Below are positions 20,005 through 29,028 of a stretch of 64,000 nucleotides of DNA, one piece after another (the stretch's first letter is position 1; each line of letters opens with the position of its first letter). The position numbers and the translations under genes were made by a program. The notes beneath the pieces are model-generated. The model did no database searches and was not told the origin of the DNA. It was given only the letters and a program-made list of their open reading frames with translations. Source of the DNA: Promicromonospora panici (lineage in GTDB: Bacteria; Actinomycetota; Actinomycetes; Actinomycetales; Cellulomonadaceae); assembly GCF_900608595.1 (NCBI RefSeq), contig NZ_UWYY01000005.1:62001-126000 (forward strand), read 5' to 3'.

Positions 20005-20448
20005 ATGACGGCGACCACCCTCACGTTCCACGAGCGTCTCCTGCCCGGTCCCGGTGGCTGGCTCGGCACGGTCGGTCTGGGCGCCATCGCGGCGATCGCG
20101 CTGTGGCCGGTGCACGCGGCGGCGGGGATCGTCGCAGGGCTGCTGGTGTGCGTGGGGTCGGCGGTCGCCCTGGCGGCGACCTCCCCCGTCGTGGAGGTGT
20201 CCGACGGCGTCCTGCGCGCCGGGAACGCCCGTGTCCCGGTCACGCTGCTCGGGCCTGCCGAGGCGCTCGACGTCGCCGCCATGCGGCACGAGCTGGGCCC
20301 GGGGCTCGACGCCCGGGCTTACGTGTGCCTGCGCGCGTGGGCCCGTACCGGGGTGCGGGTCGCGCTCGACGACCCCGCCGACCCGACCCCCTACTGGCTC
20401 GTCTCCACGCGCCGTCCGGAGCTGCTGGTGCAGGCTCTGCGGAACTGA
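20005..20448 (+). CDS. DUF3093 domain-containing membrane protein
   Basis: The 147-residue protein starts with TFHERLLPGPGGWL, has two adjacent membrane helices (about 20-55, LGAIAAIALWPVHAAAGIVAG and LLVCVGSAVALAA) and a C-terminal soluble domain (60-147, VEVSDGVLRAGNARVPV, TPYWLVSTRRPELLVQAL). This is the DUF3093 pattern and position (Rv2698 equivalent), divergent from dut. Function is unknown; the soluble half looks like a PH-like bacterial membrane-associated domain. Confidence 0.85.
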   Translation: MTATTLTFHERLLPGPGGWLGTVGLGAIAAIALWPVHAAAGIVAGLLVCVGSAVALAATSPVVEVSDGVLRAGNARVPVTLLGPAEALDVAAMRHELGPGLDARAYVCLRAWARTGVRVALDDPADPTPYWLVSTRRPELLVQALRN

Positions 20449-20466
20449 GCTGAGAGCCTGACCCGG

Positions 20467-20510
20467 ACACGACGAAGGCTGCCACGCATCGCATGACAGC
20501 CCGGTCGTGT
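20467..20510. terminator. Nested bidirectional hairpin between DUF3093 and DUF4193 genes
   Basis: Outer arms ACACGAC (20467-20473) and GTCGTGT (20504-20510) enclose inner arms GGCTG (20477-20481) and CAGCC (20497-20501). It separates two convergent genes and lacks a U-run. Confidence 0.5.
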
Positions 20511-20534
20511 CGTCAGTGCCGAAGGCCTGGTGGA

Positions 20535-20834
20535 TCAGGCAGCGCACTCCGTGCAGATCATCTGGCCGGCCTTCTCGTAGGCCAGCTGGCTGCGGTGGTG
20601 CACGAGGAAGCAGCTGGAACACGTGAACTCGTCCGCCTGACGCGGCAGCACGCGCACTGCGAGCTCCTCGCCGGACAGGTCCGCGCCCGGGAGCTCGAAG
20701 CCCTCGGCCGCCTCGGTCTCGTCCTCGTCCACAACGCCCGAGGACTTGTCAGAACGACGTGCCTGCAGCTCCTGGATCGAATCCTGCTCGACATCCTCAT
20801 CGGTCTTACGTGGGGCGTCGTAGTCAGTTGCCAT
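20535..20834 (-). CDS. DUF4193 family protein with zinc-ribbon cysteines
   Basis: This small acidic protein (99 residues) starts ATDYDAPRKTDED and ends in a zinc-ribbon-like arrangement CSSC (about 70-73) and CTEC (about 94-97), with VHHRSQLAYEKAGQMI between. It matches the actinobacterial DUF4193 family (Rv2699c equivalent). Members are abundant small proteins; function is unknown. It has a long 311-base upstream region of its own. Confidence 0.88.
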   Translation of the reverse strand: MATDYDAPRKTDEDVEQDSIQELQARRSDKSSGVVDEDETEAAEGFELPGADLSGEELAVRVLPRQADEFTCSSCFLVHHRSQLAYEKAGQMICTECAA

Positions 20835-21145
20835 GTGGTGTTCTCCGTCGGTAGGTGGTCGCGCCGGAAGGTTTCGGGTCATCCGGGGATTCGACGCCGC
20901 CCCGGCCGGGTCACCGCAAGCGCCGTCGAACGGCGTCCGTTACGGGTGTACGCGCAGATAATGCACACGGCCCCGGATTTGTTCCCGAGTCGGCCCACGG
21001 ATTGTGCACCATTTCTGTCAGGCGCGCTACATCTGCGGGTGTAACCCCGGTCACGTACGCTCTGACCTGCATCAACGCCCGGATAATCGCCTTTGGACCC
21101 CCATCAGGGGTGAGGGCTCTCTCGGGGGTGTGTCAGAAAAAAAGA
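20835..21145. other. 311-base intergenic region between the DUF4193 gene and suhB
   Basis: I find no convincing gene here. On the minus strand it must hold the DUF4193 promoter and leader; CTGACA followed by an AT-richer stretch (GGTGCACAATCC) is one candidate. It also has a run of seven T (minus strand, 21137-21143) just after the suhB stop and a short inverted repeat ACCCC/GGGGT near 21099-21112. I see no known riboswitch. Confidence 0.5.
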
Positions 21146-22009
21146 TCACCCGATCTCGTCGGTTCCCGCCCCGTCCGCGTCGGCCGCCTCGAGGATCTCG
21201 GCAAGCTGCGCGACGAGCTCGGGCCGACCCGCCACCGTCATCGCATTACCCGCGGGACCGCCCCGCAGACCGGTCACGACGGCGCCCGCCTCGGTGGCCA
21301 CCACCACGCCGGCGGCCATGTCCCACGGGTTCAGCCCGCGCTCGTAGTACAGGTCCATCGAACCGTCCGCGAGCAGGCACAGGTCGATCGCCGCGGAGCC
21401 GAGCCGCCGGATGTCGCGGATCTTCGGCAGCACCTGGGTGAGCACCTGGGCCTGGTGGGCGCGGCGTCCGGCGTCGTACCCGAAGCCCGTGCCGACCAGC
21501 GAGGTGCCGAGGGACGCCGCGGCACCCACCCGGATCGGCTCGCCGTCGCGGGTGGCGCCCTCGCCGAGCCCGGCCGACCAGGTACGCCCGTCCGCCACGC
21601 TGTGCACGCAGCCGGCCAGCACGGTCCACGCACCGGGCTCGGGCGGGCCGGCCACCACGGCCACCGACACGGCCCAGGAGGCCACCCCGTACAGGTAGTT
21701 CACCGTGCCGTCGATCGGGTCGAGGACCCAGGTGAGGCCGCTGGTGCCGGCGACGTCGTCGCCCTCCTCGCCCAGGATCGCGTCGTCGGGCCGCTCGGCG
21801 GCGATGATCTCGCGCAGCAGGTCCTCGGAGGCGCGGTCCATGACGGTCACCGGGTCCACCTCGCTCGACTTGGTGGCCGCGACCACCACGCGGTCCGGTC
21901 TACCCTCACGTACCAGAGCACCCGCTGCTGTCGCGAGGCGGACGGCGAGGTCGCGGAGGGCGGTGACGGTGACGCCGTCGGGCAGCTCGGGCAGTGCGGG
22001 TGAGATCAC
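21146..22009 (-). CDS. suhB: Inositol monophosphatase family protein (SuhB-like)
   Basis: This 287-residue enzyme has the Mg-dependent phosphatase signature: GEEGDD (metal Glu), VLDPIDGTVNYLYG (DPxDGT) and NPWDMAAGVVVATEAGA near the C-terminus. It hydrolyses inositol-1-phosphate or related sugar phosphates; in mycobacteria SuhB lies in the same place (Rv2701c). GTG 22009 precedes ISPALPELP, with AGGA upstream; a frame extension above it lacks a good start. It is divergent from sepH across 120 bases. Confidence 0.93.
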   Translation of the reverse strand: MISPALPELPDGVTVTALRDLAVRLATAAGALVREGRPDRVVVAATKSSEVDPVTVMDRASEDLLREIIAAERPDDAILGEEGDDVAGTSGLTWVLDPIDGTVNYLYGVASWAVSVAVVAGPPEPGAWTVLAGCVHSVADGRTWSAGLGEGATRDGEPIRVGAAASLGTSLVGTGFGYDAGRRAHQAQVLTQVLPKIRDIRRLGSAAIDLCLLADGSMDLYYERGLNPWDMAAGVVVATEAGAVVTGLRGGPAGNAMTVAGRPELVAQLAEILEAADADGAGTDEIG

Positions 22010-22129
22010 GCACCCATCCTGCCGCAAGCGCCTACGGGCCACTATCCCGCGGCACACCGACGCGCCTGCGCCGCGCGACCGCCGCGCGGTGGCAGGCTCG
22101 CCTCACAGGACTACCCCGGGAGGACTGGC

Positions 22130-23311
22130 ATGGACGAGCTGGAGCTGGTACGGCTGCACGAGGACGGTGAACGACTCGTCCTCGTCGCGCGCGACGGCGC
22201 CCAGAGCACCCTGCCCATCACCGATGCCCTGCGTGCCGCTATCCGTGGTGACCGACCGCGCATGGAGTCGATCCGCGCCCAGGAGGAGTCGGCGCTGCGC
22301 CCCCGCGAGATCCAGGCGCGCCTGCGCGCGGGCGAGACCTGCGAGGAGCTCGCCGAGGCCTCCGGCCTGCCGATCGACCACGTGCGCCGGTTCGAGTACC
22401 CGGTGATCTCCGAGCGTGAGCACTCGATCTCCCGGGTCCGGGCCAAGGCCGTCCTGACCGATGACGACGGCGCCACCACCCTGGGCGAGGTCGCCGACGA
22501 GCGGCTGCGCTCGCGCGGCGTCCGCCCCGACGACGCCCGGTGGACCGCCACCCGCGAGGGCACCCACCCCTGGATCGTGCAGGTCGAGTTCACCGCCGCC
22601 GACCGGCCGCGGGTCGCCCGCTGGTCCCTGGAACCGCGCGGCGGCTTCGTGACGGCGCTCGACGACGAGGCGCGCTGGCTCGGGCTCCCGGAGGACGACG
22701 GCGGCCCGGCGCTCGCCGGCGTGTCCACGCTGCCGCCGCACCGGAGCAACCAGCACCCGTCCCGCCCGCGGCCGCCCGAGCCCGACGACACGGACCTGCT
22801 GCTCGACAACCTGTCGGAACGCCGCGGCCAGCGGCCCGCCCGGCGCTCCATCCCGGACGCCGAGGTGTCGGACCTGCTGGAGCTCGACGACCTGGACGGC
22901 CGCACGGACGGCCGCGACGCACCCCCGGACCCGGCGCCCGAGCCCGAACCCGCCGCGGAGCCGTCCGCCGCCGTCGTCGACATCGGCGCGCGGCGCGGCG
23001 GGTCGCGCCCCAAGATGCCGTCGGTGAAGGTGCCCGACTCCCCCGCCGACCTGGACTGGGAGGGTCCCAGCCAGTGGGAGATCCCGGACCGGGCGCCGAG
23101 CGCCGAGCAGAAGCCGGACCCGGACCCGCGCCCGGCGGACGAGCCCACGGCCACCGACAACCCGGCGCCCAGGCCCGAGCCCGACAAGCCGCCGGAGAAG
23201 CCGGCCGAGCAGGCGCCGCCCAAGCGCCCGGCGGCCAAGCGCGGCCGCAAGTCGCGCGCGCAGGTGCCGAGCTGGGACGAGATCGTGTTCGGCTCGCGCC
23301 CGGAGGTCTAG
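22130..23311 (+). CDS. sepH: Septation protein SepH (DUF3071)
   Basis: The 393-residue protein has the conserved N-terminal SepH domain (residues 1-160): MDELELVRLHEDGERLVL, an HTH-like segment LRPREIQARLRAGETCEELAEASGLP and RFEYPVISEREH. A long acidic, Pro-rich disordered tail (about 205-380) leads to a conserved C-terminal patch RAQVPSWDEIVFG. In Streptomyces SepH binds FtsZ and stimulates its assembly at division sites. GGGAGG 8 bases before ATG 22130 supports the start. The gene converges on tdk with one base between stops. Confidence 0.95.
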   Translation: MDELELVRLHEDGERLVLVARDGAQSTLPITDALRAAIRGDRPRMESIRAQEESALRPREIQARLRAGETCEELAEASGLPIDHVRRFEYPVISEREHSISRVRAKAVLTDDDGATTLGEVADERLRSRGVRPDDARWTATREGTHPWIVQVEFTAADRPRVARWSLEPRGGFVTALDDEARWLGLPEDDGGPALAGVSTLPPHRSNQHPSRPRPPEPDDTDLLLDNLSERRGQRPARRSIPDAEVSDLLELDDLDGRTDGRDAPPDPAPEPEPAAEPSAAVVDIGARRGGSRPKMPSVKVPDSPADLDWEGPSQWEIPDRAPSAEQKPDPDPRPADEPTATDNPAPRPEPDKPPEKPAEQAPPKRPAAKRGRKSRAQVPSWDEIVFGSRPEV

Positions 23312-23312
23312 C

Positions 23313-23957
23313 TCAGCTCCAGAGCGACTCGTGGGCGGACCGCCGCCGCGCGGTGAGCGCCGTCATCCGCCGCATGTGGTGGCGGCGGCACAGCACCTCG
23401 TAAGCCACCTCGGCCGGGGTCTCGCGCTCGCCGACATCGCCGATCACCACCTGTTCGCCCTCGGTGACCATGACGCCGTCGACGGTGCGCGCGTTGAGCG
23501 TGGCGCGCGCACCGCACCAGCAGAGCGACTGCACCTGGAGCACCTCGATCCGGTCGGCGAGCTCGATGAGGCGGGCCGAGCCGGGGAAGAGCCTGGTGCG
23601 GAAGTCGGTGGTGATGCCGAACGCGAAGATGTCGATCTCCATCTCGTCCACGAGCCGGGCCAGCTGCTCCACCTGCCCGGGCGAGTAGAACTGCGCCTCG
23701 TCGCACACCAGGTAGTCCACGGCCTCGCCGCCGGCGATCCGGCCGCTGATCTCGGCCCAGAAGTCGGTGGTGTCGGTGACCTCGTGGGCCGCCACCTCGA
23801 GCCCCAGCCGGCTGGAGACCCGGGACTCACCCGCGCGGTCGCCCCGGCTGAAGATGAGCCCCTCGCGCCCGCGGGCGCGGTAGTTGTGGTCCGTCTGGAG
23901 GGCGAGGGTGGACTTTCCGGAGTCCATGGTCCCGGAGAAGAAGACGAGCTCGGCCAC
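23313..23957 (-). CDS. tdk: Thymidine kinase
   Basis: This 214-residue type-II thymidine kinase phosphorylates salvaged thymidine. Visible are the P-loop FFSGTMDSGKSTLA (residues 6-19), the Walker B/base Glu in DYLVCDEAQFY, FGITTDFR, and zinc-binding cysteines (CWCGARA and the late CRRHHM). It is the last gene of a same-strand group with a phosphodiesterase 8 bases upstream, DUF5998 and the PatA-like gene. Confidence 0.96.
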   Translation of the reverse strand: MAELVFFSGTMDSGKSTLALQTDHNYRARGREGLIFSRGDRAGESRVSSRLGLEVAAHEVTDTTDFWAEISGRIAGGEAVDYLVCDEAQFYSPGQVEQLARLVDEMEIDIFAFGITTDFRTRLFPGSARLIELADRIEVLQVQSLCWCGARATLNARTVDGVMVTEGEQVVIGDVGERETPAEVAYEVLCRRHHMRRMTALTARRRSAHESLWS

Positions 23958-23965
23958 GGTTCCCC

Positions 23966-25162
23966 CTAGGCGACTGCGGTCAGCATGGGCACGAGCATCT
24001 CGTGGGGGGTCAGGGAGCCGTGCACGCCGGGCAGCGCCCGGGCGTCCGCGGAGTGCACCCGGGAGTCGACGACGGTGGCGGCGCCGGTCATCGCGACCAC
24101 GACGTCGCCGATCGAGGGCAGCACGTGCTCGGCGACGGGCCCGAACCAGCCGTCAGCGACGGCCGTCTCCCGCCGCACGACGACGGCGTGGTCGCCCAGC
24201 CGCTCGGCCCACCGCAGGGCGACGTCCGCCGGGTCGGTGCCCTCGTCCGTGTACACGTGCAGGGCGCGCGGCTCACCGCCGACCAGCACGACGCCGGGAT
24301 GCAGCACGGGGTCGGAGGCGACGTCCCACTGGGTCGTCAGGTCCGCCTTGATCTGGCCGTGGTCGGCCGTGACCAGCACGAGCGTGCCGCGCGGGACCCG
24401 GCGCAGCAGGCTGCGCAGCTCGCGGTCGGTGGACTCCAGCGCGTCGCCCCACTGCCAGGAGTCCCAGCCGTGGCTGTGGCCGATCTTGTCGACCTCGCCC
24501 TGGTACAGGTAGACGAGGCGCTGCCCCGCGGTGCCCCGCTCCCGCAGGGCGGCCACGGTGGCGTCGACGCGCTGCTCGAACGTCTCGGCGGCCACGTAGA
24601 CCGGGCCGCGCAGCGCGGCCTGGGTCATGCCGGACCCGGCGAACTTGCGCGGGCCGGTGGCCGTGACCCGGGTGCCGGCCGCGGCGAGCGTCTCGAACAC
24701 CGTCGGCTCGCGCTGCACGTCGGCCGGGTCGCCCAGGTCCTTCCACTGCACCACCGCGGCCAGGTGGCCCGTCGCCGGGTTGCGCTGCGTGTAGCCGAGC
24801 ATGCCCGTGCGGCCGGGAGCCGTGCCCGTGCCGAGGATGCTCAGGCCGGCGGCCGTGGTGGACGGGAAGCTGGAGGTCAGGGTGGCGGCCTGCGCGTCCC
24901 GCTCCCGCAGGAGCCCGCGCAGGAACGGCGCGTGGCCACCGCGCTCGGCGAGGTTGCGGATCCCGAGGCCGTCCACCAGCACGACGACCACGTGCTCGGC
25001 GTCGGGCAGGCCGAGGGCATCGCGGCAGTGGGCCGCGGTGAGGCCGGTGGCCGTGGTGAGGTCATGGCCCAGCGCGCCGGCCACCGCCGGCATCACCGCG
25101 GCCAGGCTCGTCGTGTCGTACGTCGGCGCGACCAGACCGTCGGGGAGGTTCAGTGCCGTCAC
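23966..25162 (-). CDS. Alkaline-phosphatase-superfamily phosphodiesterase/nucleotide pyrophosphatase
   Basis: This 398-residue protein has the two-zinc fold of type I phosphodiesterases: [14 protein letters not shown] (first Asp), the nucleophile region TLTSSFPSTTAAGLSILGTGTAPG (Thr), KIGHSHGWDSWQWG and LVTADHGQI with the metal Asp-His. No signal peptide is visible, so it acts in the cytosol. GTG 25162 overlaps the DUF5998 stop by four bases, indicating coupled translation. It is conserved next to tdk and DUF5998 in actinobacteria; its substrate is unknown, a nucleotide or phosphodiester being likely from the fold. Confidence 0.88.
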   Translation of the reverse strand: MTALNLPDGLVAPTYDTTSLAAVMPAVAGALGHDLTTATGLTAAHCRDALGLPDAEHVVVVLVDGLGIRNLAERGGHAPFLRGLLRERDAQAATLTSSFPSTTAAGLSILGTGTAPGRTGMLGYTQRNPATGHLAAVVQWKDLGDPADVQREPTVFETLAAAGTRVTATGPRKFAGSGMTQAALRGPVYVAAETFEQRVDATVAALRERGTAGQRLVYLYQGEVDKIGHSHGWDSWQWGDALESTDRELRSLLRRVPRGTLVLVTADHGQIKADLTTQWDVASDPVLHPGVVLVGGEPRALHVYTDEGTDPADVALRWAERLGDHAVVVRRETAVADGWFGPVAEHVLPSIGDVVVAMTGAATVVDSRVHSADARALPGVHGSLTPHEMLVPMLTAVA

Positions 25163-25755
25163 TTCGGCGCGGACGTGGCCCTGGACAGGGCACGGGCGAA
25201 GTCGACGGCGGCCCGGACGGCGTCGTTCCCCTCGGCCTCGCCGGAGACCCGGACCACCACGTCGTCGGGTGTCACCTGGCCGGTCAGGCCGTGGTCCGCC
25301 GTGCAGTTCGGGTCCACGCAGGTGGCGGGCTCCAGGTCGACGCGGGACACGGCGCCCCAGCCGATCGCGAGCGTGACCTCGCGGGTCGCGCCCGCGCGCG
25401 GGTAGCGCTCCGGGTCCGCGATCACGTGGGTGAGCGCCACGGAGCGGATCTCGCGCACCGGCACCACCTCGGTGGTCGCCGACGCGGAGCCGGGCCGGGC
25501 GGGGTCCTCCCCCGAGTGGTCGTCCACGTGGGCGGTGACCAGGCGGGTCGGCGTCAGCACCAGGACCGTGAGGTGCCGGCGCACCTCCGAGTCGAAGGTC
25601 GTCTCCGCCTGCACGAGGTGGGCCACCACCTCCTCGTCGGCCAGCGCCACATCGAGCACGTCCGCGACGAGCTCCGGGTAGTAGCCGGCCCGGTGCAGGT
25701 GGGCGGTCAGGTCATCACGGGCATCGGTAGGGGCATGGGGCACAGGGGGAATCAT
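25159..25755 (-). CDS. DUF5998 family protein
   Basis: The 198-residue soluble protein begins with a helix (DDLTAHLHRAGYYPELVADVLDVAL), then a PH-like beta region (RHLTVLVLTPTRLVTAHVDDH; REIRSVALTHVI; TLAIGWGAVSRVDLEPA) with a Cys pair in CVDPNC, matching actinobacterial DUF5998. It overlaps the phosphodiesterase gene and follows the PatA-like gene by 22 bases. Function unknown. Confidence 0.85.
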   Translation of the reverse strand: MIPPVPHAPTDARDDLTAHLHRAGYYPELVADVLDVALADEEVVAHLVQAETTFDSEVRRHLTVLVLTPTRLVTAHVDDHSGEDPARPGSASATTEVVPVREIRSVALTHVIADPERYPRAGATREVTLAIGWGAVSRVDLEPATCVDPNCTADHGLTGQVTPDDVVVRVSGEAEGNDAVRAAVDFARALSRATSAPK

Positions 25756-25777
25756 CCCACGAGAGGGCCTCTCGCCG

Positions 25778-28537
25778 TTAGCCCGGCAGCGCCCGGCGCG
25801 GTGCGTCCGTCCGGCGCTCCGCGGGCCGCAGCCGGATCACCGCGTGCAGCACGGACGCGCCGTGCTCCGCGACCGCCACGGGGTACAGCTCCAGCGACGC
25901 GAGCTCCGGCAGGTCCTCCGCCATGACCGACACGCGCGCGAGCACGTCCTCGAGCGCCGCGACATCGGCGGCGGGCGCGCCCTGGTACCCGAACAGCCGG
26001 GGAGCCGCGCGCACACCGCGCACCATGCGCGCCACGTCGACGTCGGTCAGCGGCGGCACGCCGTGGGTCACGTCGTCGAGCAGGTCGACGGCGTCGCCCG
26101 CCACGCCGAACGACACGACGGGTCCGAACAGCTCGTCCTCGACCGACCGCACCACGCAGGCCACGCCGGTGGGCGCCATGGCCTGCACCTCCAGCACCGG
26201 GTCGGGCGCCGGCAGCAGGGACGTCGCCGCGGCCAGCATCCGCTCGGCATCCTCGCGCAGGTCCTCGGCGTCGGCGATGTCGAGGCGCACGCCGCCCAGG
26301 TCGGCCCGGTGGCGCAGGGCGGGCGCGGCGATCTTGAGCGCGACCGGCCAGCCCAGCTCCTCGGCGGCGGCGACCGCCTCGTCCGCCGTGCGCACGCTCC
26401 GCGACCCCCACAGGGTCAGGCCGTAGCAGGCCAGCAGCTCGGTGGCGGCCGCCTGGTCCAGGACCATGCCGTCGGGGGCGTCACCCGGCAGCGAACCGAG
26501 CAGCGACTCGACGAGCGTGCGGGCCTGGGCCCGCGCGGCGCCGTCGGACAGCCCCTCCCGCAGGGCCGGGCGGACCGGCGTCCCGTGGTCCTGGGTGCGC
26601 CACTGCGCGTAGCGGACCACCTCGCCGAGGGCCCAGACGGCGTCCTCCGGCGTCGAGAAGGCGGGGATGCGGACGTCGCCGGACGCGAGCTCGTCGGGCA
26701 TGCCGTGCAGGCCGAGCGCGCTGACGACGGTGGTGCGGCCGGTGCGCGCCGCGGCGGCGGCCACGGCCCGGGCTATCGCGTCGGTGCGCGGCAGCACCAC
26801 GGGCACGGAGACCACGACCACGGCGTCGCAGGCGCCAGGCGCGTAGAGGGCGTCGACGGCGGCGGCGATCTCGTCGTCGGGCGCGCCGGCGGACAGCGGC
26901 TCCGGCGGCCTGACGACGGTCAGGCCCGCCGCGGCGACGGCGTCGGCCACGAGCGCCGCGAGCGACGGCGAGCTGGCGAGGATCCCCACCCGGCCGCCCG
27001 CCGGGAGCGGCTGGTGCGCCAGCACTTGCGCGACGTCCATCAGCTGGTGCGTGTTCTCCGCGCGGATGACGCCGGACTGCCGCAGCACCTCGTCGAGCAT
27101 CCGCCGCGGCGCGCGCGTGGCGCGGACCGTGTGCCCGGGCGGCACCACGCTGCCGTGGCGGCCCGCCACGACCACGACCACGGGCTTGACCTGCGCCAGC
27201 CGCCGGGCGATCCGCGAGAACTTGCGGGGGTTGCCGAGCGTCTCCAGGTACAGGCAGACGACGTCGGTGTGCGGGTCGTCCTGCCAGTACTGCATGACGT
27301 CGTTGCCGGACACGTCCGCCCGGTGCCCCGCGGAGACCAGCGTGGACAGGCCCAGGCCGCGGCGCTTGACCGTCTCGGCGGCCGTGACCGCCACGGGCGA
27401 GCTCTGGCTGAACAGGCCGACGCGGCCGGGCTTCGGGGTGGTCAGCGCGAGGCTCGCCCGCAGGCGGGCGCCCGGGACGTTGGTGAGCAGGCCGTAGCTC
27501 GCCGGCCCCACCACCCGCATGCCCTGGGCGTGCGCGGTGCGCAGCAGCTCGCGGCGGCGGGCGACGCCGTCCGGCCCCGTCTCGGCCCAGCCCGCCGACA
27601 GCACGACGACGCCCCGCGCGCTCGTGCCACGCAGACGCCGGACGGCGTCGATCACCTCGTCCGGCGGGGCGGCGACCACCGCGAGGTCGACGTCCCAGGA
27701 CGCCCCGGTTCCGAGGTCTGCCCACGTCACGTCGTCGCCGAGCACCCTTAGCTCGGTGTCGCCGGGGTCGGTCGCGTGGGCCTCGCGGACGCGCGCAGCC
27801 AGGAGCTCGTCGACGGTGCCGTTTTCCGAGGGGCCCACCAGCAGCACGCGCCGAGCCGAGAGCAGCCCCTGCATCGAGCGGGCCTCGGTGCGGTGCTCGC
27901 GGTCGGCCATGACCTCCCGGGACCGGTCGGTCGGGTCGAGATCGATCGACACCGTGACGACGCCGTCGTCCAGGTGCTGCTCGACGGCGTAGCCCGCCTC
28001 CCGGAACACGCCGAGCATCGCGCGGTTCTGGGGCAGCACCTCGGCGATGAACCGGTGCACGCCCCGTTCGCGCGCCGCGGCGGCGATGTGCTCCAGCAGG
28101 ACCGAGCCGAGGCCGTGGCCCTGGAGCGCGTCCGCGATGTTGAACGCGACCTCGGCGGTGCGGCGGCCGGGCTGGTCGTCGGTCACGTCGTAGCGCGCGA
28201 CGCCGACGATGTCCTCGCCGGCGGCGCCGTCCCTGCCCGGGCCCGGCCGGACGGCGACCAGCGCCGTCCGCCGCACGTGGTCCACGGTGACGAGCTGGGT
28301 GAGCAAGCGGTCCGGGATGCGCTGCAGCGCCGCGAAGAACCGCAGGTAGGTCGAGCGCTCCGACTGGGCCATCTGGAAGCGCTGGAGCGCGTCGGCGTCC
28401 TCGGGGCGGATCGGGCGCACGTGCGTGGTCGACCCGTCGCGCAGCACGACGTCGGCCTCCCACTCCACCGGGTACTCGGTCGAGTAGGGCAGGCGCACCG
28501 TGCCCACCGGTCGGTCGGCCCGTCCTGGCTGGTCCAC
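25778..28537 (-). CDS. PatA-like protein: N-terminal GNAT acetyltransferase fused to ADP-forming acyl-CoA synthetase-like domain
   Basis: This 919-residue protein starts with a GNAT domain (about 25-195; HVRPIRPEDADAL, acetyl-CoA loop LQGHGLGSVLLEHI). Then come a CoA-binding Rossmann part (about 215-330), a succinyl-CoA-ligase-like part with VVVVVAGRHGS and the His loop PPGHTV (about 350-600), and a C-terminal ATP-grasp domain (about 700-919; LKIAAPALRHRADLGGVRL). Proteins of this type acetylate lysines of enzymes such as acetyl-CoA synthetase; the ligase half senses acyl-CoA. The order GNAT-first is the reverse of E. coli PatZ and is what I recall for Streptomyces PatA. The GTG start at 28537 follows TAGCCT by seven bases, a leaderless arrangement. 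The open frame extends upstream but without family similarity. Confidence 0.9.
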   Translation of the reverse strand: MDQPGRADRPVGTVRLPYSTEYPVEWEADVVLRDGSTTHVRPIRPEDADALQRFQMAQSERSTYLRFFAALQRIPDRLLTQLVTVDHVRRTALVAVRPGPGRDGAAGEDIVGVARYDVTDDQPGRRTAEVAFNIADALQGHGLGSVLLEHIAAAARERGVHRFIAEVLPQNRAMLGVFREAGYAVEQHLDDGVVTVSIDLDPTDRSREVMADREHRTEARSMQGLLSARRVLLVGPSENGTVDELLAARVREAHATDPGDTELRVLGDDVTWADLGTGASWDVDLAVVAAPPDEVIDAVRRLRGTSARGVVVLSAGWAETGPDGVARRRELLRTAHAQGMRVVGPASYGLLTNVPGARLRASLALTTPKPGRVGLFSQSSPVAVTAAETVKRRGLGLSTLVSAGHRADVSGNDVMQYWQDDPHTDVVCLYLETLGNPRKFSRIARRLAQVKPVVVVVAGRHGSVVPPGHTVRATRAPRRMLDEVLRQSGVIRAENTHQLMDVAQVLAHQPLPAGGRVGILASSPSLAALVADAVAAAGLTVVRPPEPLSAGAPDDEIAAAVDALYAPGACDAVVVVSVPVVLPRTDAIARAVAAAAARTGRTTVVSALGLHGMPDELASGDVRIPAFSTPEDAVWALGEVVRYAQWRTQDHGTPVRPALREGLSDGAARAQARTLVESLLGSLPGDAPDGMVLDQAAATELLACYGLTLWGSRSVRTADEAVAAAEELGWPVALKIAAPALRHRADLGGVRLDIADAEDLREDAERMLAAATSLLPAPDPVLEVQAMAPTGVACVVRSVEDELFGPVVSFGVAGDAVDLLDDVTHGVPPLTDVDVARMVRGVRAAPRLFGYQGAPAADVAALEDVLARVSVMAEDLPELASLELYPVAVAEHGASVLHAVIRLRPAERRTDAPRRALPG

Positions 28538-28544
28538 GGGACCA

Positions 28545-28550
28545 AGGCTA
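28545..28550 (-). promoter_or_regulatory. -10 box TAGCCT of the leaderless PatA-like gene
   Basis: Minus-strand TAGCCT, seven bases, then GTG 28537; no Shine-Dalgarno precedes the start, which supports this start over longer alternatives. Confidence 0.5.
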
Positions 28551-28572
28551 ACGACTGCGCCCCGCCAGGGTG

Positions 28573-29028
28573 TCAGCGGATCAGCACCATGCCGACGAGC
28601 AGCATCACCGCGAACCCCACGAGCACCAGCCGCTGCCGGCGGTTCGGGCCCGACGCCGTCAGGATGGCCGCGACCGCCGGCCCCGCCGCGAGCAGGAGCC
28701 ACGCGCCCGGCGCCGGCGCCACGTTCGCGGACACCGCGGCGACGGCGACGACCACCAGGCCGTGCACCACGCCGAGCCCGACCCGCATCGCGACGACCAC
28801 GTGCAGCACGGCGGCGAGCACCGCCAGGCCCGCCCACATGGTGATGCCCTCCTCGAGGCAGCCCCACTCCTGCTGGGCGCACTGCCAGGACTGCATCCAC
28901 CAGGTCACCAGCGCGCCGAGCACCAGGACGGGCACCACGCTGAGCCCGACCACTCCGTAGGCGAGCCCGATGCGGACCAGCCATCCCGGCAGGGTGGTTG
29001 ACCTGCTGAGCAGCGGCAATTCGGGCAT
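28573..29028 (-). CDS. Small multi-pass membrane protein of unknown function
   Basis: This 151-residue hydrophobic protein has about five membrane segments (near residues 20-45, 63-82, 84-102, 106-124, 132-150). Two Cys lie in the first loop ([15 protein letters not shown]), perhaps a disulfide outside the membrane. ATG 29028 is preceded by CACTAT and six bases, so it may be leaderless. It lies 35 bases upstream of the PatA-like gene on the same strand and divergent from parC. I do not recognise a named family. Confidence 0.65.
   Translation of the reverse strand: MPELPLLSRSTTLPGWLVRIGLAYGVVGLSVVPVLVLGALVTWWMQSWQCAQQEWGCLEEGITMWAGLAVLAAVLHVVVAMRVGLGVVHGLVVVAVAAVSANVAPAPGAWLLLAAGPAVAAILTASGPNRRQRLVLVGFAVMLLVGMVLIR

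Noticed and set aside
20835-21145. Riboswitch or small RNA gene in the longest intergenic region
   Set aside because: No recognisable conserved fold or motif; only a short GC inverted repeat and a T-run are visible.
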